From assembly GCA_036785705.1 (NCBI GenBank), contig JAWUZG010000001.1:2542001-2606000 (forward strand): a DNA stretch of 64,000 bases. The letters are read 5' to 3'. The notes beneath the pieces were generated by a model. It saw only the letters and a list, made by a program, of their open reading frames with translations, was not told the DNA's origin and did not search any database. A program made the translations under genes and the position numbers. This stretch comes from Acanthornis magna. Lineage: Eukaryota > Chordata > Aves > Passeriformes > Acanthizidae. Position 1 is the first letter of the stretch, and each line of letters begins with the position of its first letter. This document shows positions 34,085 through 47,092 of the stretch, in pieces.

Positions 34085-34192
34085 CTGAGCATGAAACTTA
34101 AGCGTATGCTGAAATTTAAGCATTTCAAGGATCCCATTCACTGCTGTAGCTGATTAAAACAAGTATATGCTTAAATGTGTTGCTGGATTAGG
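34085..34192 (+). repeat. Ancient reptile-type amniote repeat remnant
   Basis: GAGCATGAAACTTAAGCGTA, TTTAAGCATTTCAAGGATCC, CATTCACTG, TATGCTTAAATGTGTTGCTG and GATTAGGG follow a motif order common in turtle and crocodile repeats (TTAAGCATGTG ... CCCATTGA ... TGTGCTTAAGTGCTTTGCTGGAT). The identification is from memory of that motif and the copy is worn. Confidence 0.5.
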
Positions 34193-35559
34193 GTTTCTGG
34201 GGACAGGTTAACTTGCAATGCCTACAAAAGAAGATAATATTTTAAATAACATCGATTTCTCTTATTCAAAGTCTTTTTTTGACAGCATAGGATTCTATGC
34301 AAATATTTGGGATCTCTTTTCAGTTGACTCTCAGCACCACACACTGAAAATTAATGAGGATGGGAGTTTGAATTCAGGGGATGGGGTTTGGAAAATGTAG
34401 AGCAAAATTGCACATGCACAGGATTATTACTTCAGTACATCCACTAATTCATCATAAAAAACAAGGTGATAGTAAATACCAGATTTCCCAGTCTGTGTTC
34501 TTGTTTGTGAGCAGATATCTTCTTAAATCCTGCTTATATTATGACTTCTTTGACACAGCACTCAGATAGGAGGAGATCAGCAGCATCAGCGCCAAATTGC
34601 ACAATTAATCTAAGGTGACCTGAGTAATTCAGCTAAATGAGGCATGATCCGAATATGACAAGGTAGAAGGCATGCAGAGAAAGGGAGGAGAGCATGAAAG
34701 GAGAGGGTCTCAGCTCAAAACAAGGCACAAAGATTTGGGTTCACTACTGCCCTGCGTGTTTTATATTTACTTGCATCCCTGTACAAAGTGGATGTTACAC
34801 GCTACAAAAGAACTAGTAAATGAAAATGCATCTCCGTGGTGCTGTTCAATGGGAAAGTAGGACAGGGCTGTAATTTAACACATGGGACAAGGCTATGCTA
34901 AAAAGCAGCCAAAAACCCTGCACTTTAGCAGTATTATCTCTGCTCTCTCAGACCTCTTCACTGTAACTTCAAGCCTGACTCTCACAATTTGTATAAAGAT
35001 GACAGTCAATTGAATTTCCCTTTCAACAGCCCTAATAGCTCATCGTCTTTTTTTCTGTCTGATTCATTTGTGTCTTTCCATGGTACATTTTCTCCAGCTG
35101 AAAAACCTGTATAAGATTTTCTTACCCCATCATGCCCCGGGCACCTCCAGCCCATGTCTCACCAGAATAATTCAATACTTCAGTTCTGCCAGTGCTGCTT
35201 TTGCACCATATCGCAGATTACTGAAGTGAGCTGAGTTAAAAAAAAAAAAAAAATCATTTAAAAAAAAAAAACACAAAACAGTTCTGCAGTTGTGTAGAGA
35301 AAAATGTGGCACATGGGGAGGAATAAGGAACCTAGAGCATAAAATTTCATATAAACTGGTGAAAAAAAAAGAAAAAATTCTTGAAGATCTTGTGAAACCT
35401 CAGTCAAGGAGGTTGAAGTATCAGCCAAATAGCAAAAGAAAAAGCAGTGTTGAGTGACAACTAACTTTACCGAGTTATAAGCAGAGTTTAGTGAGCTGTC
35501 TAAAACCTGTTGAAAAAGCAATCAAAGAGTCTGAATGCCCCAATAAATCGCAGTGCCCT
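34193..35559. other. Unique sequence with A runs, no gene recognised
   Basis: Two A runs lie close together at about 35240-35271. Short open frames match nothing known. No repeat family is recognised. Confidence 0.5.
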
Positions 35560-36185
35560 AATAAAATATCATCATTTATCCTTCTCCCGATGCAATGTTC
35601 AGACGAATAAGTAATTCCTCAGGCTTTTCTGTAACAGGAGCAGGCATGTGCTCAGGCAGCAACATTATATACCTTTGATGATGCTGGGACATCTTTCAGG
35701 CAATTGTCTCCTTTTATACCATTACTATTAGGATCACAGTTTAGTTCAGAGCAATTTAAAAGTATCCTTATCTCTTTCTTGCATCTCTCCAATAAATCTT
35801 ATCTGGTGGCTTTGTGGAGGAGGGGGTGGCAGAGCAGATTGTTGTAAAAGGTGTTTGCTTTACGAGCCAAGGTAAAATTTACATTTCCATCCAGCTGCTG
35901 GAAACGTGCCTTTTTTCATATGCAATTCAGTCAGTCCTTTTTACAATTTCTTTTTATTTTATTATTTTATGAAGAGAGCTCTTGCAGTCCATTATAAGCT
36001 GCTACCAGAATCAATTAAACATGGCACAGTAAAACTGCAGAACAAAGGACAGAAGCTTTGGAGGATACAGTATGTTCAGTTAATTAGTCCATTACGAATT
36101 AGTGGCAATTAAGATTGAAATCTTTTTCATTGATTTGTGCTAGTTTATCTGTGATTGAGCCAGCAGATGAATTGCATAAAATGAC
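35560..36185. promoter_or_regulatory. Possible conserved non-coding element, homeodomain-site rich
   Basis: A repeat-free stretch with two AGATAA (GATA) sites on the minus strand near 35769 and 35800 and an E-box CAGCTG near 35893. A tight run of ATTA words follows at about 36077-36115: GTTAATTAGTCC, CATTACGAATTAG, GGCAATTAAG. A SOX-like GAACAAAGG lies near 36040. The density and spacing resemble vertebrate developmental enhancers. There is no supporting alignment, and AT-rich DNA produces ATTA words freely. Confidence 0.25.
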
Positions 36186-37550
36186 AAAAAGAAGGAGGAG
36201 TGAAACAACAAGTTCAGAATCCATACTGGATGTTTCTCAAACCCAAGAACTGAAGCAGAGGCTGTGAATGGCTGGAGCAGAAAATGTGACTAGCCCTTTA
36301 TTACAGATATTTGGTGTGTAGGAGAGGAGTAGGCCTGGCCAAATATTGTGTGGTTTTGGTGGAACTTTTTGATGTGTTCTGCAGATCACGAGGGCCATAA
36401 GCACCTCCTGCAAATACTCAGAGGGAGCATCTGGATTTTAAAGTGCACTTTTCTATGTGGCATTTAAATGCCTCCAAGACAGCCGTGATGGAATCTGCTC
36501 ATCTGCAATTTGAATCTAGGAATTTTTGCTTTCAAAGTGAAAATCAGATGTCTCAATTACTGAGCTGGAATGAAGGAGACGAGAAAATCTAAGAAAAATT
36601 TATTAGAGTCTGGAAGTGCAACTCGTTTTCCTGCCAGAAACACAGAGTTTCTGAGCCAAATTATCTCTGACCAGTTCATAGACCTCCCAGTTACACAGTT
36701 CCTGAAGGGAATTTTTCCACCATATACCTTCCTTTTGGTGGACTACAGTTTACTCAACTATCCCAGTCCACCTCCTGAGCTGGTTCCAGAAAGCAAGGTC
36801 ACGATGTTGCACTTGACAAAAATAAGTGTACAAAGGCAGTCCTCGAGACATTTTTGTACAATGGGTAAAGTACACGTAATAAAATGCCATTATGGAATAT
36901 TAGGCTTTTTGTGTACTGTGAAGTGCTTTGAATGCAAATGGAATTATTATATTTCCAAAGCCTGGAATGCCCTCAGATTTGCTGTCTCTGAAAAGACACT
37001 AATGCCAGTGAAAGGGGAATAAAATTAAAATATATCTAAGGTAATTTTTATTCACCATCTTAATGAATGCATGAGGAACCAGACTACTCAATAAATTGAT
37101 ACTTGGACCTCAAGAGCTATGAGTCAGTCAGAAGTTGTTACTGTCTATTGGCCATTTCAGAAAGTAAGCTAAATAGTCCACATCCCTGTAGGCAGAACAA
37201 CATCCCAGGAACCAAGGTATACGCTCTGCTGTTATTCCTGCTACCACTCTCAATGCTCAATGATGGAAATGACCTTAATTTTCTCCCGCTGAGGCCATGT
37301 CTTTCTATGCAGGCTGAGCTGCTCTGACAAGCCAGCGTGGGTAACTGCACTTGGTGAGATACACGTGGCTTACAGAGCTCAGCGAGGATTTGACACACCA
37401 AGAGCCAGCAGCGTGCCTGCTTCTGCCATCAGTAATGTCAGACAGAAATGCACAACAGGATCCCGTTTTCTGGGTGTACACTGCATTTATCTGCAGTTGT
37501 ATGCTCATGAAAGAGATTCAGTGTAAACTCCATATGAATTATACACTCAG
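36186..37550. other. Unique sequence, no gene recognised
   Basis: Holds the longest open frame of the window (36570-37022, +, 150 codons), which has no recognisable domain and no splice or promoter support. At about 36508-36568 a MIR-like 3' tail is possible (TTTGAATCTAGGA ... TCAATTACTGAGCT). Confidence 0.5.
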
Positions 37551-37840
37551 AATCACAGAATGGTTTGGGTTGGAAGGGACCTTTAAGATCATCGAGTTGC
37601 AGCCCCCTGTCATGGGCAGGGACACCTTCCACTATCCCAGGTTGCTCCCAGCCCCATCTAACCTGGCCTTGGACACTTCCAGGGATGGGGCATCCACAGC
37701 TTTCTGGGCCTCACCACCGCCACAGTGAAGAACTTCTTCCTGATATCTGATCTAAACCTGCCCTCTGTCAGTTCAAATCCATTTCCCTTGTTCTATCACT
37801 ACATGCCCTCACAAAAAGTCTCTCCCCATCTTTCTTGCAC
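37551..37840 (-). mobile_element. CR1 LINE 3' end, antisense, about 290 bp
   Basis: One of the best preserved CR1 copies here. In antisense order: AATCACAGAATGGTTTGGGT, TGGAAGGGACCTTTAAGATC, CATGGGCAGGGACACCTTCC, GCCCCATCTAACCTGGCCTT, CCAGGGATGGGGCATCCACA, GTGAAGAACTTCTTCCTGAT, TCTATCACTACATGCCCTC and TCTCCCCATCTTTCTTGC. It lacks the piece that normally reads CAACCTGTTCCAGTG. It ends abruptly at its 5' truncation. High similarity to the family suggests it is younger than the other copies. Confidence 0.96.
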
Positions 37841-40800
37841 ATGATAGTTTACTAATACTTTTAAACAGTTTTTTTGCAAACTGGATGTTTCTTCCTTTCT
37901 GTTTTCTGACATGTTGGCTCCACCTCTCTGAAAGTAGCGGGTGTGGGCAAAACACAGGCACAAGATAGGACAGATAGATCAGTTAGAGCTTGAATGCACA
38001 GACCCTCCTGGAGCTGCTGAGTTATGTAACTGCCTCTCTGTGCACACATTTTTGGAGCACAGATGTAGTAAAAGCCTCGCTCCCCCGTTAACATTTTAAG
38101 TGCAAAGAGCAGAGCTGCCTTGCTGAAAAAGCAACGTACAAGCACAGGGAGTTGCACTGAGCTGATATATTCCTGCTCCATTATGCTTCTGCAGAGATGC
38201 TTTTTTTTAGATTAGTTTTTCATAATTCTTATGTGGAGTTATACCTACTACACATGCACCTCTCTGGTTTTAGATACAGAGTCCCATCCCTGTATATTCA
38301 TATATGGGTCAGCATAGAGATACATACAAGATCTAAGTGGTATGGCACCCTAGATGGCAATAAATTCTTGTACATTCAATAAGGAACACTTACTTTTATA
38401 TACTTACTTTATATACTTATATATTTTTCAGGACATAACTGCAATTGCAGAATATATTTTAGCATTAGTAAAGTGCCATTTCACAGATACACCATAAAAC
38501 TCAAAATAACAGGTAGGATTTTGGACATTTTCAGCACAGCCTTTTCAATGCACTGCATGTTGCTGCCTGCTCCCAGGATTACAATTCCCAACCAGGTATG
38601 TGCCAGGCTCCTACCAGAGCTGCCATAGCCAAACAGAAGTGACTGAACTCTTCCCCTACAAAAAATGTTTAAAAGATGCAGGGAAGCATCTCACTTCATT
38701 TTGAATAGAAGACCTTCACAACCCCAGGAAGGTGAGCAGAATTCAGCTCAGATCAAGACTCCTAAATTTCAAGACCTACAATCAAGCCTGTAGCTGGGTG
38801 CCTCAGCTTCCACTGTAGTCATTGGCAATGCAGGATCCACCCTCAGTGCCCACAAATAGGCATCCAGTGCTATTTGGGATGGACTCAGGCATCCAGCCTG
38901 TCCTCCAGACCCTTCCAGATAGCTCCAGGGATCATATATCTTGTGTTATATATGCCAGACTCCTGGTACAACTCAAATCCTCAAGGATGCATCAGATGGC
39001 ACTAGAAACCTATTTTTAAGGGACTTTGTCTACTTTTCAGGTGAGCTGAATTTCACCCCAGATTCTTTCAACTGTATTGACTAGGGGATCAATAAACTAT
39101 TAAAAAAAAATTAAAAGAAACTCAAGTTTAAAAAATTATCTATATCTAGCAATGTTTTTTTAATGAGGAATTCCCTTATGTCAAAGTGACTTAAATACAC
39201 TCTTCTTGGACATACCAACCTGGGCAACTCAAGGAGCTGAAAAATTTTCCCATTAGTTTACAGGGAATTTAGACAGCAGATAACCCACAAATAACTGTGC
39301 ATGATATTTCTGGCCTGGTTGAAAAGGAGAATTGCAAGCTATTCAGAAATCACCTCAGCAAAGAATGGCATTTAGACAGTCACTGAGCTACAACATCCCA
39401 GAACACAGATTTTACCCACAACCCAATTGAGTTTTCTACGGTTTGCTTTGAATCTTGCCCTGCTTGCCCATATAATCCCCATGTTTGTGGTGTTATAACT
39501 AAATACCAGAAGATTTGCATCATCTCCACAGATTTTCTATTTGCTGACTGCATAAGTTAAATCAAATACATACAGTATGTGAAAGTACAAGACTTACCAT
39601 TTTGTGCCATTTTCATGAAAAATTACTAAGAACAGATTATTTCCCTAAATTTTGCTTTTAGAAATTTATGGCAAAACAGGTCCAGAAAAATAATGAGTTT
39701 TTAAAATCTGTGCCAGTGCAATGGCCACAGATCTCTGGCTCCTCAATGACAGCCCTGCCTCTTCAGCTGATACTTTGCTTAACAGGGCATGCCCATGTCT
39801 TGTTTCATTTCTCTAGAGGTAGCTAATCATTCTATAGCAGGAAAAGCAGCCTACCATTTTTAAGTGTTTTCACTGTAAACCTCTGAAATCCTATTCTGAA
39901 GCATCTGAGGGTCATTTTAATTGCAGTCACTCACTCCCTAGCACAACCACCCTAGGAGTGGATGTGGTTTATTAGATCGTTCCTTCAAACTCTGACTGGA
40001 GCTCCCCAAAAGTGCTTGTTGTCTGAAAAGTGACAGTAAAATGACATTGTAGGTTCCTATATATCTTTTCCCGATGGATTCCAGATCCAATTTTCTCAGA
40101 TTGAGTGTGAAAAAAGGCTTATTTTCTCTTCCCTCTCTCGGAAACACAGCCTGCAATCTGAAAGCCAAGCAGGGCTCTTCTTCCTTTTGCCTCATTACCA
40201 GTAATAAAGATCCTGCAAGCAGAGTTTTACCTTTCTAATGATGAAAATACCTTCTAATTTGGTCTTCACATTTGGTTTCATTCTTCTAATCATATCAAGA
40301 CTTTTTCCTGTCAACAGGATAAACAGAGTAAGGGCCAGTATCTGAATAGGAAGAGGTCACTTTTATGAAGCCATGTGTCATATTATAACAGCATTTCACA
40401 GAGGTTTGTTAACGTGTCAAGAGAAAGTTGATACGTGGAAGATATTAAAGTTTGGGTTTGAATTTCTTGGCTTGAAATATCAATTTGAAATAGCATCAGA
40501 ATTGGGCTATAATGCCAACAGGGAGTCACACTGCTTTGTGAGAATACAAGGAAAGAAAAATCTAGAAGAAAAAAAAAATATGAACACAAGGGAGTACAAT
40601 TTTTGGCTTTAGACCCTTGACAGCACCATTTTTATTGAACCAGTCATAATTTTTTCCCCTATTTTTCAATGAACTGGTGTGCAGAGCAAATGCTTCCTTT
40701 AGGGCAGTGCGGGGTAGTCAACCAGGATCACTCTAATGGGATTGCAAGTGACATTTCACTGGCCCTCATTCCAGGTAGATGTTTCTGCATCAGCAGGTTC

Positions 40801-42296
40801 TTTTCAATGCCTCTCTCATATCTCAAAAAGCCAAGAAGCTGTTTCCAGCAATTACCTTGACCATACCTGACCAGGCCAAACTGTAATCAGTTCATATTAC
40901 TGCGTCATTTTGAAACTAGAGGTGGGAGAATGTTGGATTTGAGAGTAGTAGCAGAGAGAACGTAAAAATTAATATATCATATTATTATTAGCAATAAAAC
41001 ATCAGCCAAATATAGTGATCATAAAATAGTCACGAACTAAAATCAAGGGGTGTGAAACAAATCCTCTAATCTTCTTGCTTCACATCACACCGTTGTATTT
41101 TATGGTAGATTGAGCAAAATGCTCTTTGTGCTCTTGCAGTTGCAGGACTTTTTTTTTTTTTATATTTTTAATGTGTATACTGCTGTTAACCTCACCAGCA
41201 CTACAAAATCTCATAGTTCATTGCAAAATGTAGTGTAATGCACTTCACCATTCAGATTAGATATGGGTGATTATAACAATAATTGTGTGCATGTGCTATA
41301 CATCTGTACAATCAAGCCATTCTTTTTTAAATATTAAATGGCCTCTTGGGGCAAAAAGTAGGTTAATCAAAATAATACTGTCAAGTAGAGAGTACAGACC
41401 TTTTTATAAAAGAAAATTAAGTAGAACTGGTAATTATAAGTAGTGTACAACCTTTCAGTGTAGTCAATAAGAAAGTCAATTTGCTTAAAATAATGAGGTA
41501 TTCTGGCATGAACAATCTGTTCATACTTTGTTCCCAAGAGCCTCCAGAGGGAATCAGAGCCCTAGCTGACATTTGATACTTTCTGTCAATTTATCAGCTC
41601 GGTGTCAGTCTGAGTTTGTAAGATGGTGGTAGAAGGATGCTTGGGGACTGATACGAAAACTGGGAAAACAGAGTTGGTTTCTAATGCCTGAGCTTATCCT
41701 TATTAAAAATAAATAAACCCCTCACATTTCCATCCACACTCCCTTCAAAATTAACTTGGGATGTTTAGATATGGTGTTAAACTAACAAGAATAACTAGGG
41801 TAGTAATAAAAATAAATGTAAGCAATATTTGGGAGAGCCGAGGAGATCTTAAGCTTTGGGCTTCTCTAATGGAGATCTGTTTGCAAATTAATGAGTATGG
41901 GAGAAAACAAATTACCTCCCATTTTCCATTACTCTCTGAGGTTGCTCCTGTGCTGCCAGGAGCTGTCAAGGGCCAGTCTTGGTGAGAAAAGATACCAGAT
42001 GATGTCATTTTGGTGGCCAGTTCAGAACATCCATGAAATTACACAGATTTAAGCCCAAACCATGAAGGTTTGTGTTTTCTTCTGCTGCCTTGCATTCAAC
42101 CACACTTTCCTTAGGAAGTTTTTCTTGGAGAATAGAAACAGCCAGCTAACTGGCAGAGGCTTAGGGGCCTATAAATATGTCATTATAGCAAGTTATCCTT
42201 CTGTTTTTTTCCGTACCTGTTCATGGCCAACCTGGAGAGATTTGGACACCCCACAAATCAATAGTGCTCCACCAAAAAGCAGTATCAGGAGGACAT
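37841..42296. other. About 4.5 kb of unique AT-rich sequence, no gene recognised
   Basis: A short tandem of TTATATACTTACT-like units lies at 38388-38430. A T run is at about 41150-41162. Frames here are short and unrecognised. No CR1, RNA gene or exon is seen. Confidence 0.5.
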
Positions 42297-42591
42297 ATAG
42301 TGATAGGACAAGGGGGAATGGGTTTACACTAAAAGAGGTGAGATCTAGATTAGATATCCGGAAGAAATTCTTTACTCAGAGGGTGGTGAGACACTGGAAG
42401 TCCAGAGAACAAGTTGTCCAGTGAAGTTGTGGCTGCCCCATCCCTGGAAGTGTTCAAGGCCAGGTCAGATGGGGCTTTGAGCAACCTGGGATAATGGGAG
42501 TTGTCCCTGCCCATGGCAGGGGAGATTGAACTCGATGAACTTTTAGGCCCCTTCCAACCCAAACCATTCCACGATCCTACGATTCTGTGAC
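42297..42591 (+). mobile_element. CR1 LINE 3' end, sense, about 295 bp
   Basis: In order: AGTGATAGGACAAGGGGGAA, TAGATTAGATATCCGGAAGA, AATTCTTTACTCAGAGGGTG, GTGAGACACTGG, GTGGCTGCCCCATCCCTGG, AAGTGTTCAAGGCCAGGTCA, GATGGGGCTTTGAGCAACCT, CCCTTCCAACCCAAACCATT and tail units CACGATCCTACGATTCTGTG. It is 5'-truncated. The open frame starting at 42062 runs into it by chance. Confidence 0.95.
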
Positions 42592-42740
42592 TATTAAGAG
42601 AGAGGTCTGGAAAAGAGATATTTGTGCATGTGCCACATAGAGGTCACAGCTAATTAACACTTTGCGGTTAATGAGAATTCATGATGATTCATGCTAATAT
42701 TTACTGGTTCATTAAGATGTGCTGCCTGTTCGACTCGGTT

Positions 42741-42828
42741 TGTGGAATTTGTGGTGTCTGAATGGAGATGACCTTCAGAACACCAAAACTGTGGAATTTG
42801 TGGTGTCTGAATGGAGATGATCTTCAGA
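42741..42828. repeat. Tandem duplication, period 49 bp
   Basis: The 39-bp word at 42741-42779 (TGTGGAATTTGTGGTGTCTG, then AATGGAGATGACCTTCAGA) recurs at 42790-42828 with a single C-to-T difference. The near identity marks a recent local duplication. A 10-base spacer (ACACCAAAAC) separates the copies. Confidence 0.95.
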
Positions 42829-45800
42829 TCAGTAAATTCAGTCTTTCAGCTAGAACAACCATCTGGGAGAATTGCTGAGTGAGACAGCCAGACAAAGGCC
42901 AGGGGCTGGTCCATAATCCCAAATCCTGATCAGTTACGGCCAGGTGGAAATGGTCAATTACCCTGAACTCACAGTGGAGATGAGACAAGGCATTGCCACC
43001 GTGACCTCAGAATAACCCCTGAGGATGTCCCTGTGAGATCTGAAATGTAACACCACATTTCTGCAGTAATGTGGTGCTGCTAGAGAAGGAGTGAATCAGT
43101 CCTGGTGATACTTTTGACTGTGACACAGCATAGGAAAAAACAGATTCATCTCACTGAGGGCAAACAGGAGCTGAAGGAAGAGAGGAGCAGAAAACCCTGA
43201 AAGCTGAGAGGACTGCAAGGTCATCTACTCATTCCAAGGTCTGTGTGAGCCAACTGAGGAATTAAAGTGTCCTTCAAAGAAAAGCTTGCTTAGTTTAGCA
43301 AACAGTTCAGGGAAAAGGCACTGAAAGAAAGCACTTGAAGAGCAAACAGTGGAGGTTTTGAGTTCCTTGTGCTGCACATCCCAAACATTGCCAGCTTGTG
43401 CAGAGCCCAGTGCAGGACCTGGGGAATTTTCTCACTTCAGGAGAGCAAATCCTTGCCCTCACTAGTGCTCTGCCGTAATTGTGGCAAAAGATTGCCCAAT
43501 TTCCATCGACCTCCAACGGGCTCCATGGTTTGTTTATCCTGGCAAAGGAGGAAGTAAAAGTGTATGTTTTCCCAGGCCTTCCCACAGGCAAAGGCACATG
43601 CCAGGCATTCCTGGGAACGTGCAGAGCCCTACAAAGCCTCCGTGCTTTTGACCTTCTCTGCAAGGGTGAAGAAATCCTCTCTGAGACATCCCTTCATGCG
43701 ATCACAGCCTTCCCCAGAGGCATTTCTATGTATCTTCAGGTCACAAATGTGGATGCATGGTGTCCATTGAAATGGAAATGCTCTGCAAAGTCACAACACC
43801 CAAAAAATTTCCCTCAGGGGAACTTCAAAAACACCTGATTCCTAGTACTGTCTAGTCTGTGTGGAAGGTAAATATTTGCTCCTCAGAAAGGTTTTTCATG
43901 TTTCCCAGTGTTGAATGCCATCCCTAGCAGGGCCACTAGCACTGCTTTTGGTGTGGCTCAAATCAGATATATTACAAGTTCTTTCCAAGAACACTCGGCA
44001 GCACATTGAGCCAGTCAGGTGAGCCACAATGGGCAGGACACAAGCAGCCTGCTTTAAAGGATGGAACCAAACAGGTCTAGAATAATTAAAGGATAGAAAG
44101 CTTCATTAGTCTGTAATGTAAAACAGAGACAAGAATTTCTTTACCATGAGGTTTTCCTTAAAGAAACACTTGACTCCTTTTCCCAGCAGACCACTCAGGC
44201 AGATTGTGCAAATTTCCAAAATAAAGTAAAAGAAAAAAATACTCACTTTAATGTGTTATATCTCATCCTGTCAGCATCCTCACGTATTTTTTTCTGGAGT
44301 GACCAAGCACAGAAGGCATCAGTCAGCAAGTTCTTACATTTCTACAAATAAGAAAATCTGAAAAAAATGAAACCAGATTTCAGTCTAATGTTCCTTTTAA
44401 ATCTTTTCACTTAAAGAACTAGTTAACATTAAAGTGAGTTACAATGGCAAACACCAAGTCCTGATGCTGGAAACACTGCGCACTGCTTCTGCTGCTCTAC
44501 AGCCACCCAGGACCTGCTGTGTCACATTGTACCATCCACAACAGACCCCTGAGCATCTCCTCTGAAAACATCTTATCAGCAAGGGCTAATTATACACACT
44601 TTCTTAATTCCAGTGAGAAGCTAACTTTTGACAGGAATTGAGGTGATAGCAGGAAATATTTCCTACATTCCCTATCATGGAGTGGTTAAGAGAGAAAAGG
44701 TCAAAACGTCTCAAATTCCACACATGTCAAACACAGACCCTGAGTCCTTAAAAATGCATTGCAAGTGATGGAATTATTTTCTGTAAATGTTCATTCAGTT
44801 ATTTTTAAGATTAAACCAATCGCTTGCTATGAAAGTTCAAATAGAAGGAAGGTTTTTCCGATTTTGTGAAACTGAAATTACAGGGCAGGTTTTCATACCG
44901 ATAGCTGCACAAAGCTGGGAGTAGTTTCGAACTCCACCAACTCATTCAAGGGTGTATTTATGCTCTCAGCTGGGTTTACATGCAAAAGTACAATGTAGTT
45001 GTAGAATCTGGACTGTCTTCATCTATATGCCTTAAATGAACTTGGTTTTTTGGCAGACCATGGGTCTCCACCCAATGGTGATTGGAACCCGCTGAAGTGT
45101 CTGAGATTGAATACAATAAATACGAATTGAAAAGTGTAAGTTGCTCCTGAAAGTGTTTTCAGGTTTATCTATAAGACAATAGAAATTTAAAACATTGAGG
45201 TTTTTTTGCTATATGTGTGTTGCACAGGGTGGAATTCATCCAACCACACAGGGGTTTCTGGATGTACACAGACAAATTGGTTTCAGCATTTTACCAAGTA
45301 ACTCCAAACTCCCTTAGTAGAGAGAGACAGTCAATACAACCAAGTGTCTCATCCTATTTTAGACAGCTACATTTCATTAGATAAGCCTTGCCTCTAATCT
45401 CCACTGACTCTCATGGAGCCCAAATTCCCAAAGCTCCAAAGCATGAGCTCACACATGCACTCACCTTTTGTCAGACCAATTCCAGTTTGAGTTTCTGACT
45501 CTACAAATTAGCATATTTCTAATCTTTAAAATTAAAAAAAACACTACATTTTTCCCTCCTGTAGAAACTTGAATTTATGCTGTTTCCCCATGGTTAGGTT
45601 TCCCAGTCCTAAGGAAAAACACAATTCAACCTGCCCACCTTAACAGAGAATTCTTCATACTGCTGAACATAGTTGGTTTTGGATACACCAGTCCTTGTGT
45701 GTTTTCAGGTCTCACCTACTCAGTGTGCCTGGGTTTCCTCCACACACCAAAATTATCCCTCAGTATCTCATAGCCTTCTTCTCCACTTTTTCTAGTCCAA

Positions 45801-45890
45801 ATATGTAGATTTATATGTAATTCCCTGCATTAAATTATGACACTAATTTACCAGATTTCAATGGCTGCTCATGCAGGTGCCTTGTTAATC
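42829..45890. other. Unique sequence, somewhat GC-richer to 43850, no gene recognised
   Basis: At 43300-43850 several frames of 60-120 codons overlap on both strands, which reflects base composition rather than coding; none is recognised. The rest is AT-rich and holds no clear repeat. Confidence 0.45.
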
Positions 45891-45990
45891 ACAGGTTAAG
45901 TGATTTCACATGTTCACTTAGTGAGTCAGTAGCAGAAATCCCACATCTCTCCTTTCTCCATCCTCTGCTTCTGACAGCCAGTGAACTCTG
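45891..45990 (+). repeat. MIR-like ancient SINE fragment
   Basis: CACAGGTTAAGTGATTTCAC, ATGTTCACTTAGTGAGTCAG and TAGCAGAAATCCCACATCTC, followed by a C/T-rich stretch with CTGACAGCCAGTG, follow the MIR-type order GAGGTTAAGTGACTTGCCCA, GGTCACACAGTGAGTCAGTGGCAGA. It is worn but the word order is good. Confidence 0.6.
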
Positions 45991-47092
45991 CCTCTTCATG
46001 GCGTGATGAACACAGGCAGTGAGCACTAAGAATCATTAACTGCATCCACAATCCACTCCACAAATGTCTTTTACTCGGCTAGATCTCATTGCTCAATTAT
46101 AACCTAGTCACTTACATTTTGCAGCTCATCATCAGAGGCTTCTTATCACTTGTGGCATTTGCTCATTAAGGCTGAGATGTTATTCCCAGGATTCAGGCAA
46201 GGGTTAACATCAGTAGGAGTTGCATTCTCATTCTGTAAAAATGTTGTTCAGAGGCATGACTAAACTGATCATCTCCTGTTAGAAATTTGCTTCTTGAAGA
46301 AATTAAAGGCTTTGTCAAAAAGAAATGAAAACTTCTTCCTAAGTTTGCAGTTAAACTGCATGCATTAAATCAATTAGCTGTAAAGCCAACTAAAGCAAAC
46401 TACCTTGAACTATCTTTCTTTTATTCATTCTTTTAAAGAGAGCACAAAGACTAACCTTTGCATTTCTGTGCTGCCTGCATATTTCAGCTCAAAATGCTGA
46501 AATATCTGGAGACACATTTCTACAAATGAGCTTAAGTACAAAAAAACAACCCTGTGTTTTTTGTATGCTCTCCTTAAATATCTTTTATATATATTTGACT
46601 TCTACAGTCATCCTGGCTTCAAAAACATACTCACATTTACCATATTTCTTGTGGGACTTAACACCATGCTGTGTGGAGGAACTTTGACTTGTGTTGGACT
46701 GCTGTAAAAATCAATATCAAAGCCCTGAATATACTGCAAAAAGGAATGCTTATTAATGTGCAGTTGAGGAGAGTAGTGAAAATGACCCATCTTAATGCTG
46801 TTGACAACACATTTGTCTTGGTGTCTTATTGGTTTTAATTTGTCATCTGGTAAATGTCCATTTATGTAATGGAAAGTTAAGTGCTCATTAGTTTACATTT
46901 AGCTTTGTGTCCAGAGTCAGGTCAGGCTGCTGAAACTGATGTTACATGAAAGCTATTAATAGTCACAAAAGGTTATTTCAATAAAAACAACTGAAAGGAA
47001 ATATTATATTTGTAAGTGTTCAGATAAATTCATCGTTTGGTTGCTTGATTGACTCTAATGTCAACAAAATAATTTTTCTTGATTTTTTTCAG
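45991..47092. other. Unique AT-rich sequence, no gene recognised
   Basis: No repeat or known gene is recognised. The right end supplies the pyrimidine-rich tract of the exon-like interval that follows. Confidence 0.5.

Noticed and set aside
36570..37022. 150-codon open frame, + strand, longest in the window
   Set aside because: About one frame of this length is expected by chance in 128 kb of two-strand AT-rich sequence. No domain, signal peptide or splice support is seen.
42062..42424. 120-codon + frame
   Set aside because: Its right half is the 3' region of a CR1 copy, so the frame is an accident of the insertion.
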